Below, piece by piece: positions 9,798 through 18,392 of a stretch of DNA of 64,000 nt (position 1 is the first letter of the stretch; every line of letters starts with the position of its first letter). The stretch spans positions 105,804 to 169,803 of the forward strand of contig NZ_NPIA01000007.1 of assembly GCF_002262935.1 (NCBI RefSeq), read 5' to 3'. The stretch comes from Lottiidibacillus patelloidae. Its GTDB lineage: Bacteria > Bacillota > Bacilli > Bacillales > SA5d-4. A program made the position numbers and the translations under genes. The notes below the pieces were generated by a model, which worked only from the letters and a program-made list of their open reading frames with translations, did no database searches and had not been told where the DNA came from.

Positions 9798-11063
9798 TTA
9801 TTTACTTATAACTATGGGTAATGAGATCTGAACAACCGTACCGTTATTTTTTACACTTTTATATTTGATAGAACCACCTAGCTGTTCAATTAAGCGATTA
9901 GTGACCATTGTTCCAAGTCCTGTTCCTTTTGATTTTGTTGTATAAAAAGGTAAGCCAATCTTTTTTAATTGTTCTTTCGTTAAACCTTCTCCATTATCCT
10001 TTATTTCAACAATGGCATTATCATTTTCTCTCATTATTTCTACAATGACAGTTCCTTTTTCATCCACAGCTTCAATTGCATTTTTCACGATGTTAATTAT
10101 ACATTGTTGCAAGAAGTTTTTATCTGAATTAATAAAAACATCCTGATTACTTTTATTTGTTACGCTTAAGTTTACACTTTTATAGCTTGCAATTGGTTGT
10201 AGCAATCGTATTGTATTTTCAGCTAGATCAGTTAAATTTAGCGTTTCATAAGATACTTTACTAGGTTTTGCTAAAGATAAGTAATCCGTTATAATTTTAT
10301 TGGTTCGATCGAGCTCTTCCAAAATGATTGGAGCATGGTCTTTTAAATTTTTATGGTTTTCACCTTCATTAAGATATTGCACAAACCCTCTAACAGTTGT
10401 TAGTGGATTTCTAATTTCATGGGCAAATGCAGCAGCCATGTTTCCAACTGTTTTAAGCTTTTCTAAATAAATGGCTTCGCTTGCTCTTTCATTCATCTGT
10501 ATCGTTTTCTCTGTTATTACTAATAACATCATAAAAGTTAAGTAGAAAAGGGTAAAGTATATGATATAAAAATTTACACTTAAAAATGGTATATAGAAAT
10601 ATATGGTGATAAGGACTCCAGTAGTATATAACAGATAAATATATGTACCTACTTTAAAAACGCTTGATTTCTTGGCATAGGCTTTACGAAATAATAGTGC
10701 TGAAAGAAGTGCTATTGCATTAACAATTACTCCAATTAAGGCGAACTCTCCACCAACTAATACCACCCTTGCAATGGATATTATTGAAAAGGTAATAAAT
10801 CCAGATAAAACTCCACTATACAGAGTAACTACTATTATAAAAACCATCCGAAAATCAAAGTTAGTATTTCCAAGTACTTCTATTGGGAAAAACAAGCATA
10901 AAATTCCTCCAAAACTACCTAAAAAAGCATAATAGATTGTTTCTTTTAATGTTTGATTATCAACCCCATTAAATGGAATGAACATATTAACCGTATATGT
11001 AAGAGCAATAATAATTGTATAATTAATAATTAATGGCTTTATTAAATCTAGAAATGTTGACAT
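9798..11063 (-). CDS. KinB-like membrane sensor histidine kinase
   Basis: A 421-residue kinase with an N-terminal block of six or so membrane segments (about residues 10-190) of the 5TMR-LYT type. A HisKA domain with FAHEIRNPLTT (phospho-accepting His at about residue 216) and an HATPase_c domain with NIVKNAIEA (N box) and KGTGLGTM (G2 box) follow. There is no extracellular sensor domain. No response regulator gene is adjacent, which is typical of orphan kinases feeding the Spo0F/Spo0A sporulation phosphorelay, and the layout recalls KinB. That role is inferred. It precedes the AlkD-like gene by 12 bp. Confidence 0.8.
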   Translation of the reverse strand: MSTFLDLIKPLIINYTIIIALTYTVNMFIPFNGVDNQTLKETIYYAFLGSFGGILCLFFPIEVLGNTNFDFRMVFIIVVTLYSGVLSGFITFSIISIARVVLVGGEFALIGVIVNAIALLSALLFRKAYAKKSSVFKVGTYIYLLYTTGVLITIYFYIPFLSVNFYIIYFTLFYLTFMMLLVITEKTIQMNERASEAIYLEKLKTVGNMAAAFAHEIRNPLTTVRGFVQYLNEGENHKNLKDHAPIILEELDRTNKIITDYLSLAKPSKVSYETLNLTDLAENTIRLLQPIASYKSVNLSVTNKSNQDVFINSDKNFLQQCIINIVKNAIEAVDEKGTVIVEIMRENDNAIVEIKDNGEGLTKEQLKKIGLPFYTTKSKGTGLGTMVTNRLIEQLGGSIKYKSVKNNGTVVQISLPIVISK

Positions 11064-11157
11064 TAGTTGTAACTCACCACTTTATTTGTAATATTATGTA
11101 AGATGATTATCCTATCCTTACTATCATAATTGAAAAAAGAAGGCATAACAATTAAAA

Positions 11158-11188
11158 AATCGCTAAGCAACTATTTAGCTTAGCGATT
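11158..11188 (-). terminator. Intrinsic terminator of the DUF4179 gene
   Basis: An 11-bp stem (AATCGCTAAGC / GCTTAGCGATT) has A/T runs on both sides and could work bidirectionally. Confidence 0.85.
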
Positions 11189-11196
11189 TGTTTTTT

Positions 11197-12597
11197 TTAT
11201 TTTATTTTAATAGAAAATGGCTGAGTGAAATAATTAGGATAGTTCGAAAGCTTTAGATAGATTACCTCTTCTTTATCAAGAACAGACTTATCAATATCAA
11301 TACTAGCATAAGCGATATGATTTCCATCAATTCTCTCATCATATCGAGACCCTTGCGAACCTACATAGTCCACATGATTTCCTTCCTCATCTAACATCAT
11401 ACTACCATCCTCTTCCATTAAGTGACCAACAAAACTAAAGTAAGATGGATTCGGATCATCTTCATTTAAAGTAAGGGAGAATTCTAAACTCATTTGATCT
11501 TCCTCAAAATAGGATGGCTCTATTCCATCAAATGAGATTCGGTCATCTGGTTGTTTCAATAGTTTCATCTCTTTTACATCAATTGCAACTAATAAATCTT
11601 CTTTAGGTAAAGCAGAAATTGTACTTCCCTCTAAGGATAGAGTATTTCTGTTTTTAAAGAAATTACTTTCAAAGTACATCGTATAGGTCTTTTCACCAGA
11701 ACCATGTCCAGATATAAAATTCCATTCTTCTCCTGTTTCATCAACTAAACGAAAATCATGAAACGATAATAGTTCGAGCGAATTTTGATCTAGTCCTGAG
11801 AAAAAAACTGCAATTTGCGTTGGATAAATAACTGCACGGTCAACGTTAAATGTAAAACCTTCAATCGAAACTTTTTCGTTTAAGAGAACTTCTTCTTCCA
11901 TCGAAAAGTACTTTTCCTTGTTAGGAAAAAATGATACGGAAAAAGTTCGGTCATTTACCAAGCCGTACTCTTTGCTTTCTTCAAAATATTTTTCGATTTG
12001 CACTTGAATTGTTAATGTATCTGGGAACAAATCTGAATTGTATTTTGAAACTTCTATCCGGCCTTTTTTAATATTTTTTTCCCCTGACATACCTCCCCAT
12101 GATATCCCTGCACTTAATCCTTCTCCATTTTCGTTTAAGATCTTAGGGCGGAGGAAGTAATTTTCATTTGGTATATAGTCTTGGCCAAAATCAAAGGTGT
12201 AAAAAATAATCATTCGTGAACGATCAAAAATAATGTGATCGACCGTAAATGTTTGGTCATCTACTGTGTTGGAAACGCCAATTTCTTGTATATAGTCATT
12301 TGTGACAGCTTCTCTTATCCCCTTATCTGCCCCTCCTAATAGTTCAAAGAAAGCACTTATACCTGGTACAGTTTTTAAATAGTTAGCAAACGCCGGTGAA
12401 AGACTTGCACTTGTTATAAGTGTGGCTAAAAGAATACTCGCAGCAAGTGTAGCGATTCGTAAATTACTTGATATCTTCTTCTTTTTCTTTGCATTGTCTA
12501 TTCCCATTCGGATGTATGAATCAATGTCATCAGGAATTTTAATGTTATCGTTTTCTCGTTTAATTTCTTTTAATTTTTCATCTTCGTGATTATACAT
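11197..12597 (-). CDS. DUF4179-type membrane anti-sigma factor candidate
   Basis: About 466 residues: a cytoplasmic N-terminal segment (about 1-45), one transmembrane helix (about residues 48-68) and a large extracytoplasmic beta-rich region that starts with a DUF4179-like segment. It follows the ECF sigma gene directly, the usual arrangement for its membrane-bound anti-sigma factor. The ATG at 12597 is preferred: AAGGATGG lies upstream and the start overlaps the sigma stop by 8 bp (ATGTATAA), coupling the two. The signal that releases sigma is unknown. Confidence 0.75.
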   Translation of the reverse strand: MYNHEDEKLKEIKRENDNIKIPDDIDSYIRMGIDNAKKKKKISSNLRIATLAASILLATLITSASLSPAFANYLKTVPGISAFFELLGGADKGIREAVTNDYIQEIGVSNTVDDQTFTVDHIIFDRSRMIIFYTFDFGQDYIPNENYFLRPKILNENGEGLSAGISWGGMSGEKNIKKGRIEVSKYNSDLFPDTLTIQVQIEKYFEESKEYGLVNDRTFSVSFFPNKEKYFSMEEEVLLNEKVSIEGFTFNVDRAVIYPTQIAVFFSGLDQNSLELLSFHDFRLVDETGEEWNFISGHGSGEKTYTMYFESNFFKNRNTLSLEGSTISALPKEDLLVAIDVKEMKLLKQPDDRISFDGIEPSYFEEDQMSLEFSLTLNEDDPNPSYFSFVGHLMEEDGSMMLDEEGNHVDYVGSQGSRYDERIDGNHIAYASIDIDKSVLDKEEVIYLKLSNYPNYFTQPFSIKIK

Positions 12598-13108
12598 AAA
12601 ACTTCTCACCATCCTTTTCAAGTATAGCTCTTAACTGTTTTAATGCTTTATGTAACCACGTTTTAATCGTACCTTCAGGTTTTTCTAGCACACTCGCAAT
12701 TTGTTGCACAGTTAAATCCTCATAATATTTTAAAACAATCACTTTTTGGTAGTTTGCTTTTAGCTTGTATATTGCATCCTGCATGGCAATATTCGTCGCA
12801 TTATCTTCATTTTTAGTGGCTACTTCCTTCTCCGTAAAAACTAATCTTTTTCTTTTTCTTTGTTCATCAATACAATAATTTATCATTATTCTAATGAGCC
12901 ACGTTTTGAAGTAACTCGCTTCTTTCAATTTTTTTATTCCCTTATATGCACGAAATGTCACTTCTTGTATTGCTTCAAGTGCTTCAGTTTCATTTTTTAA
13001 ATAAGAAAAAGCAATTCGATAAAGTTGCTCTTTATTCGAAGAGATTAATAGAAAAAACGCTTCATCATCACCCCGTTGTGCTTTTACTAGTAGTATTTCA
13101 TTTTCCAA
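12590..13108 (-). CDS. ECF-family RNA polymerase sigma factor
   Basis: About 172 residues with sigma region 2 (the segment around AFSYLKNETEALEAIQEV) and region 4 (KPEGTIKTWLHKALKQLR, a helix-turn-helix). The TTG at 13108 is preferred because AAGGGAGAG stands just upstream; the frame extends to 13141 without a ribosome site. It is coupled to the DUF4179 membrane protein. An ECF-like promoter precedes it, consistent with autoregulation. The regulon is unknown. Confidence 0.88.
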   Translation of the reverse strand: MENEILLVKAQRGDDEAFFLLISSNKEQLYRIAFSYLKNETEALEAIQEVTFRAYKGIKKLKEASYFKTWLIRIMINYCIDEQRKRKRLVFTEKEVATKNEDNATNIAMQDAIYKLKANYQKVIVLKYYEDLTVQQIASVLEKPEGTIKTWLHKALKQLRAILEKDGEKFYV

Positions 13109-13141
13109 TTTTCTCTCTCCCTTCGTTCGCTTTCTAACCAT

Positions 13142-13171
13142 TAGACAGTGCTCTATCGATTTTGGTTTTAA
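13142..13171 (-). promoter_or_regulatory. Candidate ECF-type autoregulatory promoter
   Basis: On the minus strand TTAAAACC is followed after 16 bases by TGTCTA. This resembles the Bacillus ECF consensus TGAAACC-N16-CGTCTA. Predicted transcription would start about 25-30 bases before the TTG start of the sigma gene. Recognition by this particular sigma factor is inferred. Confidence 0.5.
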
Positions 13172-13274
13172 TTATTTTTCATTTTTTTAGTTTTATTTTT
13201 ATTTAATAAAGGTATTTCACTTGTCCATGCAAAATAATATATTGTTAGGATAGTATAGTCTGGAGGTATTAAAG

Positions 13275-13763
13275 ATGGAAAAACAATTATATAAACAACT
13301 AGAGTTCGTCCGTTTCCAAACAATTAAGTTACTAGAATCTACGACTGAGGAACTGGCAGACCAAATACCAACTGGATTTAATAATAATATCCGCTGGAAC
13401 CTTGGGCATATTTATGTTTCACTTGATAATCTATTATACTCGCACCTTGGGGAAGAGCCAGAAATCTCTGATGATTATTTTAACATGTTTCATTTCAACA
13501 CATCACCTGCTGATTGGAAAGATAAGCCGCCCACTTTAGAAGAGCTGAAAGAGAAGTTAGTATCACAAGAGAAAAGAATAAAAGAAACTTTTACAGGGCG
13601 ACTAAATGAACAAGGGGAAAAACCTTTTAATTTAGGGGTTGTCCAACTTGATTCGTTAGCTGAAGTCTTAAACTTTGCGCTTTGGCACGAAGGGACACAC
13701 CGTGGAACGATTATTGCTATTAAGAGGGCGCTCGGAGTAGAGGACATTTGGGTAAAAGGGTAA
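13275..13763 (+). CDS. DinB-family (YfiT/DUF664-like) putative metal-dependent protein
   Basis: A 162-residue four-helix-bundle protein of the DinB superfamily. The family's metal-binding histidines are visible: WNLGHIYVSLDN (His at about 47) and LWHEGTHRGTI (two His near the C-terminus). DinB proteins include thiol-dependent transferases (bacillithiol or mycothiol dependent), but the substrate here is unknown. TGGAGG precedes the start. It is a lone gene with a terminator. Confidence 0.75.
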   Translation: MEKQLYKQLEFVRFQTIKLLESTTEELADQIPTGFNNNIRWNLGHIYVSLDNLLYSHLGEEPEISDDYFNMFHFNTSPADWKDKPPTLEELKEKLVSQEKRIKETFTGRLNEQGEKPFNLGVVQLDSLAEVLNFALWHEGTHRGTIIAIKRALGVEDIWVKG

Positions 13764-13842
13764 AAACTTTTTAGCTTTCTTTATTTATTTGAATGCTGTT
13801 TTCCAAAAGATTGTTTTTTAAATTCAACCTTAGTCTGTCTAG

Positions 13843-13879
13843 AAAAAAGAACATTTCGCAATTATGAAATGTTCTTTTT
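13843..13879. terminator. Bidirectional terminator
   Basis: The stem AAAGAACATTTC / GAAATGTTCTTT with A and T runs lies between the convergent DinB and SnoaL-like genes. Confidence 0.85.
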
Positions 13880-13885
13880 ATTATC

Positions 13886-14275
13886 TCAAGTATTAATTTT
13901 TTCACTTACAGTGTTAATAAAAGTTTGAAGTTCAATAGCCTTGTTATCTTTAAACTTCCAAATATGAGCTGCACCTGTCGAAAATCTTTTTTGTGATAGT
14001 TTTTCTTTTATATCATAAATTGTTGTAACTACGACAATCTCATTAGCTTGAATGAACTCTATTGGAATAATATCAAACCTCTCCCAAAAGATTGGAAGTT
14101 GACTTAACACATGTTTCTTTACTTCGTTGAGCCCTAGAATGGATGCTTCTTGGTCTGTGCCAATTGCTTCACGCCAGTATATATCTTCATGAAGCAATTC
14201 CGTTACTGCATCGAAATTTAATACACTAAATGAGTCGTAAATCTTTTTTAACGCACATACATAATCCACATCCAT
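13886..14275 (-). CDS. Nuclear transport factor 2 / SnoaL-like protein
   Basis: A 129-residue single-domain protein with the NTF2-like cone fold pattern: an N-terminal helix containing FDAVTELLHEDIYWRE, a middle strand region and a C-terminal WKFKDNKAIELQTF segment typical of SnoaL-like proteins. The function is unknown; such proteins can be enzymes or ligand binders. The ATG at 14275 has GGAG six bases upstream and is preferred to the GTG 12 bases earlier. Confidence 0.65.
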   Translation of the reverse strand: MDVDYVCALKKIYDSFSVLNFDAVTELLHEDIYWREAIGTDQEASILGLNEVKKHVLSQLPIFWERFDIIPIEFIQANEIVVVTTIYDIKEKLSQKRFSTGAAHIWKFKDNKAIELQTFINTVSEKINT

Positions 14276-14342
14276 GCTCCTCTCCACTTTGTTAATTAGA
14301 TTTATGCTTTCAATTGATTTTTTAGCATTATTTTTTAATTAT

Positions 14343-14516
14343 GTGGCTCTGTTAAAGATTTTGTTGATTTCGAATAGCTTCAGGCGGACGCTTTCCGCGG
14401 GCAACGCTTCAGCCTCTTCGACCTCGTTCCTCGCTCTGCAGGGTCTTCAGCTGTTGCTTTTTCCGCTGGAGTCGCCGCCCTATTTTTAAATATCAACAAT
14501 CATAGCTAATAGAGCC
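14343..14516. mobile_element. MITE-like element with terminal inverted repeats
   Basis: About 174 bp, noncoding and much richer in G+C than its flanks. The ends form imperfect inverted repeats (TGGCTCTGTTA... and ...TAATAGAGCCA), each with an inner GTTGAT copy. The inner part forms a second imperfect palindrome (GGCGGACGC ... and ... GTCGCCGCC). The same 6 bases, AATTAT, flank it at 14337-14342 and 14517-14522, like a target duplication. Similar GGCGGACGCTTTCCGCGG elements are scattered through Bacillaceae genomes. No transposase is encoded. Confidence 0.7.
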
Positions 14517-14545
14517 AATTATTTAAATAAAAGGAGGTTAATAAA

Positions 14546-14893
14546 ATGGTAAAAAATTTCATTAAATTAGAAGGGTTGGTAGTATTTTTAATATCTTTTG
14601 GAATTTATTATGAACTTGACTTCAACTGGACCCTGTTCTTTCTTTTACTATTTGTTCCTGACATTGGTATGCTTGGTTATATTCACTCAAAAAAGATAGG
14701 CGCAATGATTTATAACACTTTTCACACTTATTCGCTTCCATTATTTTTACTGTTCATTGGTTTTCTACTGAATAACGATTTTCTTCTCTCAATATCAATC
14801 ATTTGGACTGCTCATATTGGTATAGATCGAGCAATTGGATATGGGCTAAAATACACAACTGATTTTAAAGATACACATATTAACAAAATCTAA
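14546..14893 (+). CDS. DUF4260 family small membrane protein
   Basis: A 115-residue protein with four predicted membrane helices. The family pattern includes FVPDIGMLGY (about residues 35-44) and the C-terminal WTAHIGIDRAIGYGLKY, which I recognise as DUF4260. The ribosome site AAAGGAGG is strong. It starts 29 bases after the MITE-like element, which may supply or disturb upstream signals. The function is unknown. Confidence 0.75.
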   Translation: MVKNFIKLEGLVVFLISFGIYYELDFNWTLFFLLLFVPDIGMLGYIHSKKIGAMIYNTFHTYSLPLFLLFIGFLLNNDFLLSISIIWTAHIGIDRAIGYGLKYTTDFKDTHINKI

Positions 14894-14923
14894 AAAATGC
14901 TAAGGACTAGTCCTTAGCATTTT
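14894..14923. terminator. Bidirectional terminator overlapping the transporter ATPase 3' end
   Basis: The perfect stem AAAATGCTAAGGA / TCCTTAGCATTTT overlaps the last codons of the minus-strand ATPase gene and follows the DUF4260 stop. Confidence 0.8.
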
Positions 14924-15710
14924 GAATAATGTTTAAATCTTGAGATTCTATTTTTGTGTCCTGCATATCATATAATTCGCCAATAACTTCATTTGTTAAC
15001 AAATGTGGCTTGTCATCAAATATTACTTTTCCATCTTTCAGAGCAATAATGCGAGTAGCAAAGCGTTTCGCTAGTGTAACGTCATGGACATTTATGATTG
15101 TTAACAATTTATGTTCATCATGGACTCTTTTGATTAGTTGAAATATTTTTTCAGAAATTCCAGGGTCTAGACTAGCCACCGGCTCATCGCCTAAAAAAAC
15201 TTCTGGGCGTTGCACTAATGCACGAGCAATGCCAACACGTTGCTTTTGTCCACCACTTAGCTTTTCTACACGTTTATTTTTAAACGACTCTAATTCCACT
15301 AGCTTAAGAGCATTTTCCATTTGCTGCTTTTCCTCTTCAGAAAAAACACCTAAAAAGTTTTTCCACTTACTTCGATAACCAAACATACCTGTTAATACAT
15401 TTTGGGAAACCGTTAAGCGGGGAATTAAATTAAATTGCTGAAAAATCATACCCATTTCACGGCGAACTTTACGTAATTGTTCATCTTTTAACCAAAGGAG
15501 GTTTTTACCTTTGTAACAAACCGCCCCTTTTGTAGGTTGAATAAGACCATTCAAACAACGAATAAGCGTTGATTTTCCTGATCCACTTTTTCCGAGAATG
15601 CAAATGAATTCACCGTCGTTTGCTTCCAAATTAATATTGTCCAATGCATAATCGTCATTATTAAAATAGGAAACGGAGAGATTATCAATTTTTATTGTTG
15701 GATGTTCCAT
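14907..15710 (-). CDS. PhnC-type ABC transporter ATPase (candidate selenium oxyanion importer)
   Basis: A 267-residue ATPase of the phosphonate/phosphite family. Walker A GKSGSGKST is at residues 40-48, the signature LSGGQKQR and Walker B VFLGDEPVASLD follow, then the switch His in NVHDV. It is the last gene of the selB operon and its start overlaps the permease stop by 1 bp. By fold it would normally be annotated phnC. The operon partner selB argues for transport of selenite, selenate or another selenium compound rather than phosphonate; no C-P lyase gene is present. That substrate is inferred. Confidence 0.85.
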   Translation of the reverse strand: MEHPTIKIDNLSVSYFNNDDYALDNINLEANDGEFICILGKSGSGKSTLIRCLNGLIQPTKGAVCYKGKNLLWLKDEQLRKVRREMGMIFQQFNLIPRLTVSQNVLTGMFGYRSKWKNFLGVFSEEEKQQMENALKLVELESFKNKRVEKLSGGQKQRVGIARALVQRPEVFLGDEPVASLDPGISEKIFQLIKRVHDEHKLLTIINVHDVTLAKRFATRIIALKDGKVIFDDKPHLLTNEVIGELYDMQDTKIESQDLNIIQNAKD

Positions 15711-16468
15711 TAAATCACCTTTTCTCGCATACGACTACCATAAAAATCAACTGCAATTACTAATAACATAATTAATAACACATCCATCGAGACCGCTTTA
15801 TATTGAAATGTTTTAAAATGATTGAATAATTGCTGACCAATTCCCCCAGCTCCAATAAAACCTAGGATTAGCGACGTTCTAATCGCTACTTCAAAGCGAT
15901 AAAAGTAATGGGATAGAACGTTTGGCCAAATTTGAGGTAAAATTGCAAAGACGTCTGCAATAGATTTTTCAGCTCCTACTGCCTTCATTGCTTCATGAGG
16001 CCCTTCGTCTGATGCCTCAATTAATTCAGAAATAAGTTTTCCTAGCACCCCGATATTATGTATAACAATTGCCAGAACCGCGGGGAAAGGACCTAATCCT
16101 AAAACAGTCAACAAGACAAGTCCAATAACAATCTCGGGTATAGACCTCAAAAAACTTAAGAAAATGCGCATCCATTGGTAAACAAACTTGAATCGGCTTG
16201 TATTCTTTGCTGCAATAAAGCTAAGTGGCAAGGCGATTAACAACCCAAAAAAACTACCAATAAAAGCTATGGAAAGAGTCACAATACTTTCTTTCGCAAG
16301 TTTCGGGAAAAGTTCCCATTTCGGCCATATCCAACGTTCTAAAAAATCAATCATATTATGAAAATCTTTAAATTTTCTTATATCAAATTCTGTATAATAA
16401 AGGCCGATTGCCGTAAAGACAATCAGCACAATTAGTTGATACATATGTTTTTTTGTAAACCAAGTCAT
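15710..16468 (-). CDS. PhnE-type ABC transporter permease (candidate selenium oxyanion importer)
   Basis: A 252-residue inner-membrane permease with about six hydrophobic segments. The cytoplasmic EAA loop reads EAMKAVGAEKSIADVF (about residues 160-175), the contact site for the ATPase. Sequence and length match PhnE-family permeases for phosphonate, phosphite and related anions. It sits between the binding protein gene (6 bp gap) and the ATPase gene (1 bp overlap), so the three make one transporter translated from the selB transcript. Confidence 0.87.
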   Translation of the reverse strand: MTWFTKKHMYQLIVLIVFTAIGLYYTEFDIRKFKDFHNMIDFLERWIWPKWELFPKLAKESIVTLSIAFIGSFFGLLIALPLSFIAAKNTSRFKFVYQWMRIFLSFLRSIPEIVIGLVLLTVLGLGPFPAVLAIVIHNIGVLGKLISELIEASDEGPHEAMKAVGAEKSIADVFAILPQIWPNVLSHYFYRFEVAIRTSLILGFIGAGGIGQQLFNHFKTFQYKAVSMDVLLIMLLVIAVDFYGSRMREKVI

Positions 16469-16474
16469 GGGTTG

Positions 16475-17353
16475 TTACTCCCCTTCAATTACTCCTTGAT
16501 CAATCGCAGCTTTACGAATTGCTTCATAATCAGCGTCAGTAGCTGTAGTGAACCCACTAGCACCAAAAGCTTTTAATATTACTGGATCTTTAATATTTAC
16601 AAACGCTTCTTGTAAACGTTTAATTGTGTCTTCATCCGTATTTTCATGAACTGCCCATGGGTATTGGAAAAGCGGAGCAGATTTCCAAATGATTTTAAAC
16701 TGATCGCCATCGATTGCACCAGAAGCAATTAATGCATCGTAAATCGCACTATCGATTGCTCCAACATCGACACCTTTATTTTGAACCGTTAACGCTGTTG
16801 CGTCATGTGAACCTGTATATTGAACTGATTTAAAGCTGTACTCATCTTCAGATACAAATACTTCACGATCCTTTAATTCAATTGAAGGTATTAATGAACC
16901 CGACGTTGAACTAATATCACCAAAAGCAAAGCGAACATTTTCGACATCTGCAATCATGTCTTCAATAGAGTTCCATTTGTTATCAACATGTGTAATCATG
17001 TAAGAATGATAGAAAGGCTGATCATTAATTAATTGCGTAACGATTGCCTTTGCGTTACTTTGATGATTAGCAATAACATAAGTTAATGGACCGAAAAATG
17101 CCATATCTATTTTATCGTAGTTCATTGCTTCCACTACACCATTATAGTCAGGATAAACAGTTAATTCGACAGTGTCATAATTATCTAATTTAGCTGTTAA
17201 TTCCGCTTTTAGCTTATTCATTGCTTCTTCCATTTCACCTTCCGTTTGAGCAGGAATAACGCCGATTTTAAATACTTTTTCGTCTTCTCCTCCACAAGCA
17301 GTTAATGCAACCGTAAATAATAATACTAATAATGCTAATAAACTTTTTCTCAT
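16475..17353 (-). CDS. PhnD-type substrate-binding lipoprotein (candidate selenium oxyanion binder)
   Basis: About 292 residues with a lipoprotein signal (lipobox LTAC, then GGED). Family motifs of PhnD/PtxB-like proteins are present: AFFGPLTYV, SSTSGSLIPS and GVDVGAID. These proteins bind small tetrahedral oxyanions, mostly phosphonate or phosphite, and I recall an NCBI subfamily named putative selenate ABC transporter binding protein that occurs beside selenium genes. Placement directly in the selB operon supports that reading. The start at 17353 (ATG) is preferred; AGGTGA lies 8 bases upstream. Confidence 0.82.
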   Translation of the reverse strand: MRKSLLALLVLLFTVALTACGGEDEKVFKIGVIPAQTEGEMEEAMNKLKAELTAKLDNYDTVELTVYPDYNGVVEAMNYDKIDMAFFGPLTYVIANHQSNAKAIVTQLINDQPFYHSYMITHVDNKWNSIEDMIADVENVRFAFGDISSTSGSLIPSIELKDREVFVSEDEYSFKSVQYTGSHDATALTVQNKGVDVGAIDSAIYDALIASGAIDGDQFKIIWKSAPLFQYPWAVHENTDEDTIKRLQEAFVNIKDPVILKAFGASGFTTATDADYEAIRKAAIDQGVIEGE

Positions 17354-17366
17354 GATTGTTTTCACC

Positions 17367-18392
17367 TCAAGTAATTTTGTTATAAAGCTGAGTATATTTT
17401 TCTATCTCTACTTTATGGTTGTGATTCTTTTCTACATAGAACTTCCCATTTAAAGCAATTTGTTTTTCTTTATTCACTGATAATAGTACTTTTTGTATGC
17501 GATGGTAAAAGTCTACAGAACTATCATACAGAAAACCATTTTCATTGTCTGTAATTACGCTTACATTTCCAGCATTTTTTCTAGCAAAAATTAGCTTATT
17601 AAAGTACATGCCTTCTAAAATTGCTGAGGACTGCCCTTCAGATATTGATGTATTTAAAACTGCATCTGACCATTTGTAAAAAGCCGGCATCATTTCCAGT
17701 GGAACATCTCGCAAAAATTTCACCCATCGATAACGCTTTTCAACAGCCTTAACTTGTTCATAGACTTTATCATCAAGTATAGTGCCTACAAGAATAAATT
17801 GCAGTTTTGGAAAACCCTTTTTTAATTCTACTAAAATATCCATTAAAAATAAAACATCTTTTACTGGACGTAATCCCGCAGGCAAAAGAAGCTTCGGAAA
17901 CCCATCTGGTAGATCTAAGTGATCTTCATTAGTAGAAGGTGGAAACCAAACACTTTGTGGTACTACTGAAATTTTTCCCATTGTGGTAGGAAAAGCTTTC
18001 TCAACTTTTTGTAGTCCATCATCTGTAAACACTGTAATTGCACTAGCATTATTAATGATGCTTTCCATCATAAGCCTTTTCGAATTGTCAAACAAGTCGT
18101 GATTAATATCAGTTCCACCACTCGTCATAACATAAGGCTTTTCTAACTGAAAATGGTGCTTCATTTGCCAATTTGCAAAACGATAAAAGTGTAAAATATG
18201 TAGAACATCACATGACTTAAGTCTCGTTTCAATATCTGATGTAAACTCTTCTTCTTCATAAGCAAAAACAACAACCTCTACCCCTACACTTTCTAAACCT
18301 GATACTATTCGCTTGGCAGTCGTAGCATTGCCCCTAACATTATGAAAATATGGCGTTAAAAATCCTACTTTAAGTCGCTCTTTGTTGTTCAT
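17367..18392 (-). CDS. GT4 glycosyltransferase, SenB-like; candidate selenosugar synthase
   Basis: A 341-residue GT-B glycosyltransferase without a membrane segment. The N-terminal Rossmann half has FLTPYFHNVRGNATTAKR (about 10-27), then CDVLHILHFYRFANW and a GGTDINHD segment (about 110). The C-terminal half has LRPVKD (about 190), RYRWVKFLRDVP and SEGQSSAILEGM (about 265). From memory the spacing GN..TA.R, L.LH..R, GTD...D, LRPVKD, RYRW and EG...E is that of SenB, which joins selenophosphate to a UDP-sugar to give a selenosugar. It overlaps selB by 23 bp and precedes the transporter by about 13 bp. The general GT4 call is safe; the selenium role is inferred. Confidence 0.7.
   Translation of the reverse strand: MNNKERLKVGFLTPYFHNVRGNATTAKRIVSGLESVGVEVVVFAYEEEEFTSDIETRLKSCDVLHILHFYRFANWQMKHHFQLEKPYVMTSGGTDINHDLFDNSKRLMMESIINNASAITVFTDDGLQKVEKAFPTTMGKISVVPQSVWFPPSTNEDHLDLPDGFPKLLLPAGLRPVKDVLFLMDILVELKKGFPKLQFILVGTILDDKVYEQVKAVEKRYRWVKFLRDVPLEMMPAFYKWSDAVLNTSISEGQSSAILEGMYFNKLIFARKNAGNVSVITDNENGFLYDSSVDFYHRIQKVLLSVNKEKQIALNGKFYVEKNHNHKVEIEKYTQLYNKIT

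Noticed and set aside
13275..13763. DinB-family gene as a SenA (selenoneine synthase) counterpart
   Set aside because: SenA is a large protein with DinB and FGE-sulfatase domains; this is only a single short DinB domain and is not in the selB operon.
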